A stretch of 64,000 nucleotides of DNA from Siphonodentalium dalli (Eukaryota; Mollusca; Scaphopoda; Gadilida; Siphonodentaliidae). Both the position numbers and the translations under genes were made by a program. How positions within the stretch are numbered: position 1 is the first letter of the stretch; every line of letters begins with the position of its first letter. This document shows positions 1 through 10,856 of the stretch, piece after piece. Below the pieces are notes generated by a model. It had not been told where the DNA came from. It was given only the letters and a program-made list of their open reading frames with translations, and did no database searches. The DNA is taken from NCBI GenBank assembly GCA_032622095.1, contig CP136068.1, forward strand, positions 52,076,443 through 52,140,442, read 5' to 3'.

Positions 1-1031
1 TGTGTCTACACGTGTGCTTTTGCTTACATGATTGTGCTTGGGCTCCACAACAAAATTATTTTTTGCCCACGAATTTAAGGTGACTTTCTTGCGTTTATAC
101 TGTTGATGCATATTATATTTGCAACAACTGCTTTTATTAATGTCAACGTGTATGAATTTCCACTATATGCAATATATCACACACTATTTCGTTGTTAACT
201 TCGCATATTTACATACACAGTGCTTTGATGGCTCACCAAAAGTACTTAGTAATATGCAGCACCTTGATTAGCAAAGGGTTACATTGTACATGTAATATAT
301 GCTCAATTGATGCGTTTTTGAAAGTCAGCAATTTGTTTGACTCTGGACCTTCCTTGCCAGTGGGTTATTTTTTGGATAATTTGGTTATGTTATCGCGTTT
401 AGCTTATGACTGTTTGGCAATTTGTTATAATTACAACATTGGAAATGAGCCATTTTACAGAGGGTGGGTAACAAGTCACAAGTCCACACATGATGACTGT
501 ACTTTCTAGCAGCCTAATAGACCAGGGACGTGATTTAGTTATGTCCGTGTATTGAATACATACTATCAATGAAACTTATAAATTTCTACTTAAATAGGGT
601 GATTAGTTGACAGGCAAATCTGTAATCGATAATGGCCAAAATTTGCTTAGATGTCGATTAATCCTTTCAACATCTGTTATCTGTTTAAAACAGTGAATAT
701 ATTTCATAATTTACAACATCTCAGCCGACTTCTGATTTGTGAGTATTACAATTTATTCTGATCGCACATTGTCTTCATATTTTGGGATTAATTTGTCAGC
801 TTTCTAACTATCAATGAAACCCCCCCCCACTCTCATTAGTCCCCACTCATTAGCCCCCTTTCATTAGCCATATGAATGCTGCATACCCAGTCCTCGAAAT
901 TGGCAATAGCAATATGCAATGCCGTGGCAACATGTGGTATCTAACAATGACACAGACATTTTTCATAATTTTTAGGGCTGCATGCCTATCATATAGAAAA
1001 TTAATGGTTTAACATATTTTTTTGATTTTAG
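1..1031. other. Upstream intron sequence of TOMM40, no exon seen
   Basis: The sequence is AT-rich and ends in a polypyrimidine/AG acceptor at 1030-1031 that serves the first visible TOMM40 exon. I looked for an exon encoding the earlier Tom40 strands and saw none. A short C-tract lies near 820-830. The remaining 5' exons of the gene are presumably outside the window. Confidence 0.5.
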
Positions 1032-1137
1032 ATTCAGAATAATAAATTAGAGGGATCCCAGGCATCAGTTGATTACAAAGGACAAACTTTCACTTCATCA
1101 CTAACAGCTGGAAATACAGACCTTCTCAATAATTCTG
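1032..1137 (+). CDS. TOMM40: TOMM40 exon (mitochondrial import channel Tom40), first visible
   Basis: Tom40 is the beta-barrel pore of the TOM complex in the mitochondrial outer membrane, through which nearly all nuclear-encoded mitochondrial proteins pass. This exon encodes about 35 residues, including SVDYKGQTFTSS and LTAGNTDLLNNSG, and aligns with the animal Tom40 stretch [26 protein letters not shown]. It is bounded by an acceptor AG at 1030-1031 and a donor GTGAGC at 1138. It ends in phase 1, and the split Gly codon is completed by the next exon at 1447. The gene is partial because its 5' exons lie outside the window. Identity is by recalled family alignment, not a search. Confidence 0.9.
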
Positions 1138-1446
1138 GTGAGCGAATTTATGAAATGAAGTCCTTAATCTATTTCTAAAATATAGCTACATGTATCACTA
1201 GGTACCAGGTAGCTCGTTTTGTATTCTGTTTATTATACTGATTCTTGATACCAAAAATACAGTTATTCGTAGAAAAAAATAGAGTCAGATTTAATACATA
1301 TATTTTGTGTATCATAAAGAATCTTGAATTGAATCATGTGCTTTTAAATTTATATTTTACTTTGTTTTACACATACAATCATTGGTAGCATTTACTAGAT
1401 ATTAATTTTGTCTGGCACAGTATTTACATGTTAATATGTTTTACAG

Positions 1447-1578
1447 GTATCCTTTTAGCACAGTATTTACAGAGATGCACGAGTAACTTGAGTATAGGAT
1501 CCGAGCTTATGTATCAATATGGACCAGAGGCTCCAGGTGGAGAAATGGCAATCTGTTCCTTCGGTGGCAAATTAACAG
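1447..1578 (+). CDS. TOMM40: TOMM40 exon, second visible
   Basis: Encodes about 44 residues, ILLAQYLQRCTSNLSIGSEL followed by MYQYGPEAPGGEM and a final AICSFGGKLTG. This corresponds to the mammalian Tom40 strands ILVAHYLQ...LALGGELVYH...LAGKY. Acceptor TTTTACAG lies at 1439-1446 and donor GTAAGA at 1579. The incoming phase (g|gt) and outgoing phase (aca g|) match both neighbouring exons, so the reading frame runs across two introns without adjustment. The preceding intron is short (309 bp). The following intron is about 3.1 kb and filled with repeats. Confidence 0.93.
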
Positions 1579-2542
1579 GTAAGATAACATTTCTGGAAAA
1601 TGGTTTATTCAAGGCTCATACTTTTCTCTCACATTCCAAGTTGTCAGGGGTGGTTTACTTAGAATTTCCTTGTCTATCTCCATTTGTCAGTATTTGCACT
1701 GTCACTTGTCAATTTCTCCAATCCATACAAGTATAGTTCTCATTTTGGCATGAAGTAAGCATTTGGCGTTTGGTAAGTCATGGTTTGATTTCCATCAATA
1801 CTGTGAATGATCTGCTTCAGATATTGAATTAGCCAGGAATTGGAAAGACACTAAAAAGTAGTAGTGTAACGATTCAACAACATGATACATATAATCAGTC
1901 CCTCTCATGAGACGGGAACGATTGCTCTCGTCCGTCTTGTCAAAATGCTTATGGTGACTGTAATCGTTGATTCAATAGTGATCTATATAAAGGTACCGTA
2001 TAGTTAGAACCATTCCCGTCTCAGTAAAATTCTAGGCATGTGAAAGTGTAACTGGACATAGGGGTCTATCCCACAATGACATTTTGTTTGAGAAAAACCC
2101 AACTCACACTCGTCTTCTGAATTGTGAGAGCAAATAAGTGTTCTTGCTGTGTTTTCCTCATGGGAAGGACTGCATATAACGATCGGGGAGTGACGATATG
2201 TTTCTTGTCATGATAGCTAAGATTGTAGACATACATTGTAAACTTGGAAATTTTGTTTTCTGAAGTCAGTAAAACAGCCCACATAATTGCCTACTGCAAT
2301 TAGCAATGCCAAAGCCATTTGCTGAAGCAAACTGGGCCACAACAAAGGGTTGCTGTAGCAGATTTCAGAAGCCAACCAATCTGAACTCAGAGGGCTGGTA
2401 AAACTTCAATTCCAGTCAACCAACTAAAAAAAAAAAATTCAGCTACCAACAACAGACTGTCTTGTGTAGATTGTTGCGTTGTATTGCCAAATGATGCTAT
2501 ATTGGTTGTTAATTGTGGCACTTCTGTGGAATGTTAACCTAT

Positions 2543-2692
2543 TCATGATGGGAGCTGCACCTGTGCAGCATTAAAGACCCTGTGCCAGTGCAGTCTCTTA
2601 TATATGCGAGTCTCCCATAGACAGCCTTACATATATAAGAGAATGCACTGGCTTAGAAGGTCAAGGTAAATATTGTTAGGCCAATGCATTAT
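2543..2692. repeat. Dispersed hairpin repeat, copy 1, interrupted by pearl-like element
   Basis: This block starts TTAACCTATTCATGATGGGA (from 2535) and contains a long imperfect hairpin. CCAGTGCA plus CTCTTATATATG on the left pairs with CATATATAAGAG plus TGCACTGG on the right, around 2587-2653. A second copy lies at 16,676-16,920. Here it stops at GCCAATGCATT, where the tandem-repeat element at 2697 begins. Its continuation (CTTATATATGCG) is found beyond that element at about 4231. It is probably a TTAA-flanked MITE. Confidence 0.6.
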
Positions 2693-2696
2693 TAGC

Positions 2697-4230
2697 TCAA
2701 CTTTACTTTGTAAAGTTTGAGCTATTGCCATGGCTTTGTCGTCCGTCGTCCGTGTGCGCGTGTGTGCGTAAGGCGTCAACAATGCAGTCTACAGGTCGTA
2801 CCTTTGATCGGATCATTATGAAATTTGTCATAGCTGTTGACATCAACATTTAGACTAGAATGATTCATTTTGGGGTCATTCGGTAAAAAAACATGGCCGC
2901 CAGTGGCCATCTTGCATTTCAAAATTCAATCCATTAGCACGGGCTACAGGGCGTACTGTTTGTCTGATCGTCATGAAATTTTGGGGTCATTTGGCCCAAA
3001 AACATGGCCGCCAGCAGCCATCTTAGATTTTACTATTTGTATGACTAAATTTTTAGCACGGGCTACAGGTCGTACTTTTAGTCTGATCATCATAAAATTT
3101 GTCATGGATGTTAAGATTGACATATAGATGGGAACGAGTCATTTTGGGTTCATTCGGCCAAAAAACATGGCCGCCAGCGGCCATCTTGGATTTCAAAATT
3201 TAATCCATTAGCACGGGCCACAGGTCGTACTGTTCGTCTGATCGTCATGAAATTTTGGGGTCATTTGGCCCAAAAACATGGCCGCCAGCAGCCATCTTAG
3301 ATTTTACTCTTTGTATGACTAAATTTTTAGCACGGGCTACAGGTCGTACCTTTAGTCCGATCATCATAAAATTTGTCATGGCTGTTGAAATTGGAATGTA
3401 GATGGGAACGAGTCATTTTGGGGTCATTCGGACAAAAAACATGGCCGCCAGTGGCCATCTTGGATTTCAAAATTCAATCCATTAGCACGGGCCACAGGTC
3501 GTACTGTTCGTCTGATCATCATGAAATTTGTCATGGATGTTAATATTGACATGTAGATGGGAACGAGTAATTTTGGGGTCATTCGGCCAAAAACATGGCG
3601 GCCAGCAGCCATCTTGGATGACTAAATTCTTTAGCACGGGCTACAGGTCGTACCTTTAGTCTGATCATCATAAAATTTGTCATGGATGTCAACAATGACA
3701 TGTAGATGGGAATGAGTCATTTTGGGGTCATTCGGCCAAAAAACATGGCCGCCAGCAGCCATCTTGGTTTTACTCTTTGTATGACTAAATCCTTTAGCAC
3801 GAGCTACAGGTTGTACCTTTAGTCTGATCATCATAAAATTTGTCATGAATGTTAATAATGACATGTAGATGGGAACGAGTCATTTTGGGGTCATTCGGCC
3901 AAAAAACATGGCCGCCAGCAGCCAACTTGGATTTTACTCTTTGTATGACTAAATTCTTTAGCATGGGCTACAGGTCATACCTTTAGTCAGATCGTCATAA
4001 AATTTGTCATGGATGTTAACGATGACATGTAGATGGGAGGGAACGACTCATTTTGGGGTCATTCGGCCGAAAACATGGCCGCCAGCAGCCATCTTGGATT
4101 TTACTTTTCTCTTCATGTCTTTTAACTAGTAGTAGACATTCAACTTTCCACATTCCTAATCGCTCCATTGACTAATACATTAAATTATTCCCTTTCCAAG
4201 TTGAGCTACAGTGTCATTGACACTTTCATC
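2697..4230. mobile_element. Pearl-like non-autonomous element with ~162-bp tandem repeats, copy 1
   Basis: The left end is an imperfect hairpin (AGCTCAACTTTAC / GTAAAGTTTGAGCT), followed by a CGTCCGTCGTCCGTG-rich head. About eight degenerate tandem units of roughly 162 bp follow, each carrying CATGGCCGCCAG, GCCATCTT and a TAGCACGGGCTACAGGTCGT stretch. The right end has AAGTTGAGCT and the hairpin AGTGTCATTGACACT. The same architecture recurs at 32,697-34,782. Ends with hairpins, internal tandem units of this size and no clear target duplication resemble bivalve 'pearl'/Helitron-like elements (inference). Small ORFs inside it are by-products of the repeat. Confidence 0.7.
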
Positions 4231-4550
4231 TTATATATGCGACTGTCTGAATGACATATATGACCATAAAAGATACTGGTCTTAAAGACATATTATGGAC
4301 TTACTGGAAGAATGCATCAACTAAGATTATCGAAAATCCCAAGCACATCGACTGTGCCATCTCAGAGAATACAACATTTGAACTACATGTATGGGCAAAT
4401 GTAAATAGTTACTACTTTATTCGGGACGATTTATTGAGCTTTCTGCCTATTTATTCTAATGAAAGCTATGGAAATAATAATAATATTTTGTCATGATTCT
4501 TTGTTATTCATTTCTGAATTTCTCAGTGGAGTAATTCACATCACTTTGAT

Positions 4551-4640
4551 AATTTCGGGTGATAAATGGGCATTCAGCGGGACAGAAGTTCCAGGAGCCA
4601 GGGGCCTCACGTCTGTTATACCACTAATCACTGATAACCG
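4551..4640 (+). pseudogene. Decayed partial duplicate of the downstream TOMM40 exon
   Basis: From 4561 the sequence repeats the first ~80 bases of the real exon that begins at 4680 (GATAAATGGGCATTCAGCGG, then GGGGCCTC, then AATCACTGATAAC), with scattered substitutions. The splice acceptor has changed from TTTCAG to TTTCGG, so the AG is lost. The homology stops at about 4638, short of the exon's 3' half and its donor. It is not expected to be spliced. This looks like an old local tandem duplication inside the intron. Confidence 0.8.
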
Positions 4641-4679
4641 AAAGGCTATAAATAATAATCTGGGTCTTATTCATTTCAG

Positions 4680-4865
4680 GCGATAAATGGGCATTCAGCG
4701 GTACAGCAGTTCCAAGTGCCGGGGGCCTCCATGCCTCTTATACCCACAAAATCACTGATAACCTACAACTGGCAGCAGAATTAGAGACAAGTCTGGCTAT
4801 GCAAGGCAGTGTGGCAACAGTCGGATACCAGATTGATCTACCATCAGCTGGTGTAGTTTTTAGAG
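4680..4865 (+). CDS. TOMM40: TOMM40 exon, third visible
   Basis: A 186-base exon of 62 codons. It begins GDKWAFSGTAVPSAGGLHAS, continues YTHKITDNLQLAAELETSLA and ends YQIDLPSAGVVFRG. It aligns with Tom40 strands [20 protein letters not shown] and FGYQLDLPKANLLFKG. The acceptor TTTCAG ends at 4679 and the donor GTACAT begins at 4866. Both junctions are phase 1, consistent with the flanking exons. The final YQIDLPSAGVVFRG segment covers one of the last beta-strands. The following intron is about 5.85 kb. Confidence 0.94.
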
Positions 4866-5329
4866 GTACATATTATCACACTCAATAATCACTTGAATGA
4901 GGTTCAGTCCCAAATATGGTCCTCGGTAGTTTATAATATACACCCGTTCTTGGTGTGCATTTCTTCTATGCTGCCGAATTTTAAAACAAAATGGAGCATA
5001 TTTCAAAGTAATTCTCTTATTTCTTCATTCTACAAAGTAGACCAGATATTCAGCAGGAAGGTCATTTTCAAAATTATAGGAGGCCCATAATGGTTCACCT
5101 TAAATGATCCCAGTAGGGCAATTATTTTTTAATTCCCTTGCCAGGTACCAGGATGCCTATTGTGTTTTGCAGACAATTTCCAAGATTAGACATTGACCCC
5201 ATTATTTATTTTTCTACTAACCCTTGTAGGAGGTTTGGGGCAAGCAGCCAGGGGGCTCTGTCCGTCAGCTTATCCATCCGAACATATCACCTTGTAACTC
5301 AAGTGTTAATTATCAGATTTTGTTGTCTT

Positions 5330-5700
5330 TTGGTTTGGGGGGGGGGGGTGGAGGAATTCGGAGGATACCCACATACTACGGGTTTCGTTTATTTATTTTT
5401 TACCAGAGTTACGGCCCTTGTTTGACTTAGAAATTTGTGTTTCTGTCTGAAAGAACATTTCAGCTTGTAACTTGGGCAAGGATCATCGGATTCAGTTGTG
5501 CTAAGGTAAGGTGATAGCACAGCACAGGGGAAAGGATACCGACTTACTATTGGTTTTGTCCATTCATTTTTACCAGAGTTACAGCCCTTGTGTGACTTTC
5601 GAATTTGTGAAATTTGTGTCTGATAGAACATTTCAGGTTGTAATTTGGGCATGGATCATAAGATTTGGTTGTGCTTCGGTATGGTGATAGCCCACCTGAT
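5330..5700. repeat. Two tandem units of an 'ACCAGAGTTACGGCCCTTG' repeat
   Basis: Two related units of about 180 bp follow a G-tract at 5338-5348. Both contain TTTTTACCAGAGTTACRGCCC, a TTGTGTGACTT-type stretch, and a TTTCAG(C/G)TTGTAA(C/T)TTGGGCA(A/T)GGATCAT motif. This kind of repeat is intronic filler, and the ORFs on either strand here have no coding signature. Confidence 0.5.
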
Positions 5701-5880
5701 AATGTGTTTGACTATAAGTAATGTCTGAGAATGATTAATTGAGTGTTGTATCTATTGTATGAGTAATCTACTTTGAGCTTTGAGTGAACCATAAGGTGTA
5801 ATATGTGAGAATTATAACCTATGGCACAGAATGGTTTATGATAACAGGCCTTATCATTCCCCCCAATTCAAGCCGACTAC

Positions 5881-6959
5881 CGGTGTCCCCAAATTACGAC
5901 AAAGTCCCCAAAATAAGAGTTTGTTTTATTGTTTTATCGATGTTTTTGACAGACTAAACACATTTTTTTTTTCGATCGGAAACGGAAACGGAAATCAAAA
6001 TCGGAACATTGTAAAACGCGGAATGCGAGTTCTAATTTAATAGTGAATTACCCCCCTTTGAAATTATCACACTCTTCTGTCTGGGAAAGATACGAATGTT
6101 TCAGCTTGGTTAGCGATGATTTTAGAATAAAATTTTGAAAATAATCATGAGTTCGCGAGGGAGGCCTCGAACAAGTGGCAAGTCTCACAATAAAACGAGC
6201 GGTACATACTCTTCCAAACGCAAACGAAAAGAGGAAGACAGTCAAACTGCGCCCATAACATCCTTCTTTACAAACATTGCCGCTGGCGAAAATGACAAAA
6301 CGAAGGAAACTGAAAGTGAAAATTTCACTGAAACCGAAAGTGAGCCGACCGGCGACTGTCAGTCATTTTGTTCACTCTGTTCAATAAGGGGTTATTTAGC
6401 AAATTAGTGTTTGGTTAATAACCATCATCCCAAAATCCATATATATTATTAAATACATGATTTCATCATCAACTTCATTCTTGATAAGTTGATTAGATTT
6501 AATTTTTAATCAATTCATTTATTTATATTTTCATCAGTTTGTGACTTTGTCACAATAATTGTCAATATACATAAGTTAGCACTTAAGTTCACATAATTTT
6601 GAACACATTCAGCAACAAGAATTAGAAACTAAAATTATATTTATTAAATAATTGACTTAATAATATATTAGAATTATGCACAAGAATAAAGTCAAAAAGT
6701 GTTTTGGGATGATGAGTTTGATATCCAATTCTGTAAATGGTACTGTATGAAACAATTTTCTGGATGTGACCTTGTATATTGCTCTGAAAATGTGAAATGG
6801 ACTAGAAATGAAAGATTCAATTCAATACAATTAGGTTGAAATAGATACTTATTATAGTCTGAGAAGCCAGGAAATGGCGTTTCGTGGACTTGAAATGTCA
6901 AATTTTCGCAAACCTGCCGGAACCATGGTCCGGCAGGTTTGTTCGGTGTCCCCAAATTA
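5881..6959. repeat. ~1.05-kb segment bounded by a 16-bp direct repeat, with a terminal hairpin
   Basis: CGGTGTCCCCAAATTA occurs exactly at 5881-5896 and again at 6944-6959. Just inside the right copy is a perfect 12-bp hairpin at 6910-6940 (AAACCTGCCGGA, 7-base loop, TCCGGCAGGTTT). The segment encloses the orphan ORF at 6147. The direct repeats could be a target duplication or two pieces of a dispersed repeat. No TIR or poly-A tail is visible, so the mobile-element class is open. Confidence 0.45.
6147..6407 (+). CDS. Orphan ORF with AT-hook, basic nuclear signal and PIP-like motif
   Basis: An 86-residue ORF in the last TOMM40 intron. I chose ATG 6147 because the open frame upstream lacks another ATG. 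Residues 4-7 form an AT-hook-like RGRP core, KRKRK at about 28-32 is a likely nuclear signal, and TAPITSFF near residue 40 resembles a PCNA-interacting (PIP) motif, lacking the usual Gln. The C-terminal half is acidic and Ser/Thr/Glu-rich. I do not recognise a family. It could be a first exon of a transposon gene or a retroposed fragment. Its composition looks more coding-like than the surrounding intron, but no intron donor or polyadenylation signal decides the end. Low confidence that it is expressed. Confidence 0.35.
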   Translation: MSSRGRPRTSGKSHNKTSGTYSSKRKRKEEDSQTAPITSFFTNIAAGENDKTKETESENFTETESEPTGDCQSFCSLCSIRGYLAN

Positions 6960-6999
6960 GACTAATGGAAAGGCCTGGATAAATAAGATTCAATAAGAT

Positions 7000-7790
7000 T
7001 TGTTCAAATGGGGGTCATCAGATCAGAAAGTGGCAGATCTAGGGACATAACTCTTTACTTTCCATCCATAGTAATTCTTAAAACATCTTCTGAAGAACAG
7101 TCGGGCTATTTAGCTTATATTTGGTATGGAGGGTCCTTGGGTGACTGGGATACATAGTTTTTCAATTGGGGTCACCCGGTCATATAAGGGCAGAGCCATG
7201 GACATAACTTGTTTATCCATTGAAATTTTTAAAACATCTTATCAAGAACAATCAGACCTATTTGGTATGGAGAGTGGATGACTGGAATGCAGATTTGTTC
7301 ATGGGGTCACCAGGCCAAATATGGCTAGAGCCAGGGACATTACTTGTTCCATCTATAGTATTTCTTAAATCACCTTCTCAAAAACCATCAGGCCTATTCG
7401 GCTTATATTTGGTATGGATGGTCTTTGGATGACTGGGATTCAGATTTGTTCAAATTGGATCACTGGTTCTCAAATAGGGGCTTGACCAGGGACATAACTC
7501 TTTCCTTCCATAGTTATTCTTAAAACAGCTTCTCAACAACCATTTAGCTTATATTTTGTATTGAGGGTCCTTGGGTGACTGCAGATTCAGATTTGTTCAA
7601 ATAGGGCTACCAGGTGAGATAGGGATAAGACGAGGGACATAACTCATCCCCCATTGTAATTCTTAAAACAACTTCTCCCCAAGAGTCATCAGACCTGTTT
7701 AGCATGTACATAGTATGGATGGTCCTCAGGTGACTGGGTTAGATTTGTTAAAATGGAATCGATCAGTCAAGAAATGGCATTTTGTGGGTA
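7000..7790. repeat. Degenerate tandem repeat array ('GCCAGGGACATAACT' family)
   Basis: Four to five degenerate units of roughly 150-190 bp each carry a GGTCCTTGGGTGACTGGG-type stretch, CAGATTTGTTCAAAT, a GGTCACCNGGTCAAAT-type stretch and a GAGCCAGGGACATAACT-type stretch. A shorter relative occurs at 21,040-21,430, where it is attached to a CGTCCGTCCG-rich head. That head arrangement is like the pearl-like elements, so this is probably the core of a similar non-autonomous element. Confidence 0.6.
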
Positions 7791-7849
7791 GGGTCCATTG
7801 AGAGTTTGGATTCAAATATGTTTGAATGGCGTCGGCCATTAAAACAGGG

Positions 7850-8165
7850 GGCATGTCAGGTTGGAACTTTGCAACAGTTGGGAAAGCTTGAGGTATCAGT
7901 TGTAAAATTCAAACATGTGCAAATGAATTTTACGAACTTGGGAATGTGTTTGCTTCAGTTGGGATGGGACAGGTTATGAACTATATGGGGTGGGACAAAT
8001 CAGGGGCATGCAGTTGAAAATCTCAAGGTGGACACTCCACTGTTTAGAACTACTTGTTTTTAAGTGATTTTGACAAGTACTAACTGTTATAGTCTTCAGA
8101 GTCCCAGTCTTCTCAGTCTTTACAGTCAGGTGAGCAACCCCACAGTCATTGACTGTCTTGTTTTA
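7850..8165. repeat. Dispersed repeat ('CAGTTGGAA' family), shared with 24,190-24,505
   Basis: The segment GGTGGACACTCCACTGTTTA, then GAACTACTTGTTTT, GACAAGTA and CAGAGTCCCAGTCTTCTC is repeated with few changes at 24,330-24,505. Both copies are preceded by TTGGAACTTTGCAACAGTTG-type sequence. The family is related to the poly-G repeats at 12.8-13.7 kb. Confidence 0.6.
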
Positions 8166-8282
8166 ATGTAAAAGCACCATTTTGGCAGCAACTGAGCTCA
8201 AACACTTTCTTTGCATGTTTGAAATATATATGCCATGGGGTTGTTGAAAAAAGGGAATGTGTTGATTGCTCGAGTATAAATC

Positions 8283-8860
8283 AGTTCCCTTTTTATGTTT
8301 ACCCATACCATAGTATGGTAAACATAGTGTCGTTGCCCGGATTGACCACTCGTCGTTAGTCCGTCCGTCCGTCCGTCTGTCTGTCTGTCTGTCTGTCTGT
8401 AGACACTTTACGCATGGTGCGATAACTGAAATATTTTCTATCTGATCGGAACCAAATTTTGTATATGAATTTCTCAGCACCAAATACAGATCGAGTTCGA
8501 ATATGGGTTTGATCCGAGTTTTTTTTACGGAGTTATGGCCCTTTTTCAACTTAGAATTTATGCATGCTGCCATAACTCAAAAAGAAATTATCTGACCATA
8601 ACCAAATTTGGTATGTGAGTTGCTCAACCCAAAATACATATCGTGTTCGAATATGGGTTTGATTCAATATTTTTTAATGGAGTTATGGCCCTTTGACATA
8701 GAATTCATGAATGCTTCGATAAATCAACCATTTTTCAACTGATAGGAACCAAATTTTGTATGTGAGTTTCTCAACTCAAAATACAGATCGAATATGGGTT
8801 TGATCCGGTACTTTTTACTGGAGTTATGGCCATTTGATTATTTTATTCATCGCTAAAATA
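8283..8860. repeat. Tandem-repeat element with TACCATAGTATGGTA head, copy 1
   Basis: The head contains the 15-bp palindrome TACCATAGTATGGTA at 8306-8320. GGATTGACCACTCGTCGT and a (TCCG)n/(TCTG)n tract follow. Three degenerate ~150-bp units then carry GGAACCAAATTTTGTAT, TTTCTCA, ATGGGTTTGATCC and GAGTTATGGCCCTT. A second copy with one unit starts at 9423. Confidence 0.65.
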
Positions 8861-9422
8861 TATCAAAGATACACAGGTGGCACTGTCTAGATAGTATCTA
8901 ATAAATCAGGTTCAGGACACTATGAAGTTGTCTTCTCACACATAGATAGTTTCCAGTTACAATACCATGAAGTTGGTTCACTCTTGTATTGAGTTAATTA
9001 ACTGCTAGGAGATGTGTTGGCTGTATCAGATATACTTTATACTCTATAAGTATCTCTGGCCATATCATAGGTGGAATGTTTATACTATTATATTTTATAT
9101 GCATGGTTATTTAAATTTCATCTTAAAGGCATAATCTGGTTTCATTGTTTAATAGCATTACCATTGGAATTTTGTTGGTTGCATGGGAAGACAACTTTGG
9201 TTTTCAAAGTTTTAAAAACTTGAGAGCTCTGTATCAGTCTATGGGAACAAAATAATTGTTCATAACACTTTTAGTACTGTAGGTCTAGTTTGTTTTATCT
9301 ATATATTAATGGAAAGCTTTTTCGACATTGATTTCAATTGATTACATATGTGAATTGAAAAATTAAAGCCGCACACCAGGTTTGATGTATTTTTCCTGTA
9401 CTCTGCATGAGATAAAACTTTT

Positions 9423-9790
9423 TATGTGTACCTATACCATAGTATGGTACACATAGCGTCAATGTCCGGATTGACCACTCGTCTGTCCGTCCATCTATAT
9501 CTGTCTGTCTGTCAGACACTTTAGGTATAATGCGATAACTCTAACATTTTCTATTTGATCGGAACCAAATTTTTTATATAGGTTTCTCATCCCAAAATAC
9601 AGTTCGAGTTTGAATATGGGTTTGATCCGATTTATTTTAAAGGAGTTATGACCCTTATTTTTTTTATTTTTTTTTAAATTTGGATTTTTCAGATTTTTTT
9701 AGATTGAATTATCTCGCTCAATTTAACATAAACAAATATTAAATTTGTTTTATAATAATAAAAAAAATTATTTAATTAAAAAAAAAAATT
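9423..9790. repeat. TACCATAGTATGGTA element, copy 2, followed by A/T-rich tract
   Basis: Has the same 15-bp palindrome at 9435-9449 and the same GGATTGACCACTCGTC head and TCTG tract as the copy at 8283, but only one unit (to GGAGTTATGACCCTT). It then runs into a low-complexity T- and A-rich stretch at 9655-9790. Confidence 0.6.
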
Positions 9791-10307
9791 GTCATTGACA
9801 CTAATTTGTTTTAGTTGTATTCCATTAATAAGGTGTGATGTCCTGTATTGAAAATGTGAAGATTTTATTGCAATAGTTGCATGTAATATAATGATATCAA
9901 TAAATTGCCATGTGAACATCCAATATCCAGAGCATGAGAATACCTTTAATAGATGTCATTCCAAGCAAAATCTGTTATTAATTGAGTGATGACATATGTT
10001 ACATAGCTCTAGGGGGTGGTTGTATGAAGGTAAAGATGAACAATCTGCTGGCTGGATAATTGTTTATCCTATCTGTCAAATTTATTAATGGCTAAACAAT
10101 TGGATCTCACAGTGAGAGGTCCTTGTGTGAATAGGGACAGAGTTATGAGATTTAAAATGACTCCTCCCCCACCCCAATTACTTTAACCCCTTCTTAAGAC
10201 AAACTATTTGACCTTTTGATTTTAAGTTATGTACTGATATATGTATTACTGTGATCATATCTTTGACCAATTATCAGTTATAGCTAATCGCTATCGCCAA
10301 GGTATGG

Positions 10308-10341
10308 GTTAAACATCTGCCGATCGTGATCGGCCTCTCGT
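10308..10341. repeat. Shared 34-bp hairpin motif, copy 1
   Basis: GTTAAACATCTGCCGATCGT runs on into GATCGGCCTCTCGT. The core GCCGATCGTGATCGGC is a near-perfect hairpin. An identical 34-bp copy sits at 20,901-20,934 in unrelated flanks. A hairpin followed by a short fixed tail resembles a Helitron-like 3' end, but the flanks do not show a matching body. Confidence 0.4.
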
Positions 10342-10716
10342 TATTTATTAAAAATATGCTCATGACATTATATCCTATGTTGTATTCTCGAAGTGGTTCT
10401 TGGCAGGATATTCCTGACTGAAATGTTTGAAGAATGTTTCTTACTCATCATGAGTTAAAGAATTTTACATTAAGAGTCCTATAAACTGTCAAAGCAAGAT
10501 TGTTTTATTTCTAAAATATCATATAATATAAAAAATATATATCATTATAGAACATATGTGACATAAAAGTTACCATTTAAAATTTAACACGTTGACAACA
10601 TGCACATGAAAAAATATGTGCCGTAGTACTACTCCATTTTAAAATGAGATTGTGAGAATCTGTGGAAACATTTTTTATCTATGATATTTAATCTCCCACC
10701 TTTGTTTGTTTTTCAG

Positions 10717-10856
10717 GGCAATTGGACACAAACTGGTCTGTGGGCTCAGTGTTAGAGAAGAAGCTGCAGCCACTGCCGTTGACACTAGCTCTTAGTGCCT
10801 ATGCAAACCATAGCAAAGCCAGCTATATATTTGGTCTAGGTCTCACTGTTGGATAA
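10717..10856 (+). CDS. TOMM40: TOMM40 terminal coding exon
   Basis: Encodes the C-terminal ~46 residues. QLDTNWSVGSVLEKKLQPLP is followed by LTLALSAYANHSKASYIFGL and GLTVG, then TAA at 10854-10856. This matches the Tom40 C-terminus [20 protein letters not shown]...[21 protein letters not shown], including the terminal beta-signal-like strand used for insertion by the SAM complex (known for the family). The acceptor TTTTTCAG ends at 10716, and the split Gly codon agrees with the exon at 4680-4865. No strong AATAAA lies right after the stop. The first clear one is near 11,343. Confidence 0.94.

Noticed and set aside
192-509. 105-residue frame as an upstream TOMM40 exon
   Set aside because: No similarity to Tom40 strands and no splice sites fitting the phase of the exon at 1032.
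2870-3864. Possible exons on either strand within the tandem repeats of the first pearl-like element
   Set aside because: Each frame repeats with the 162-bp unit (MAAGRHVFGRM-like peptides) and is interrupted in the next unit.
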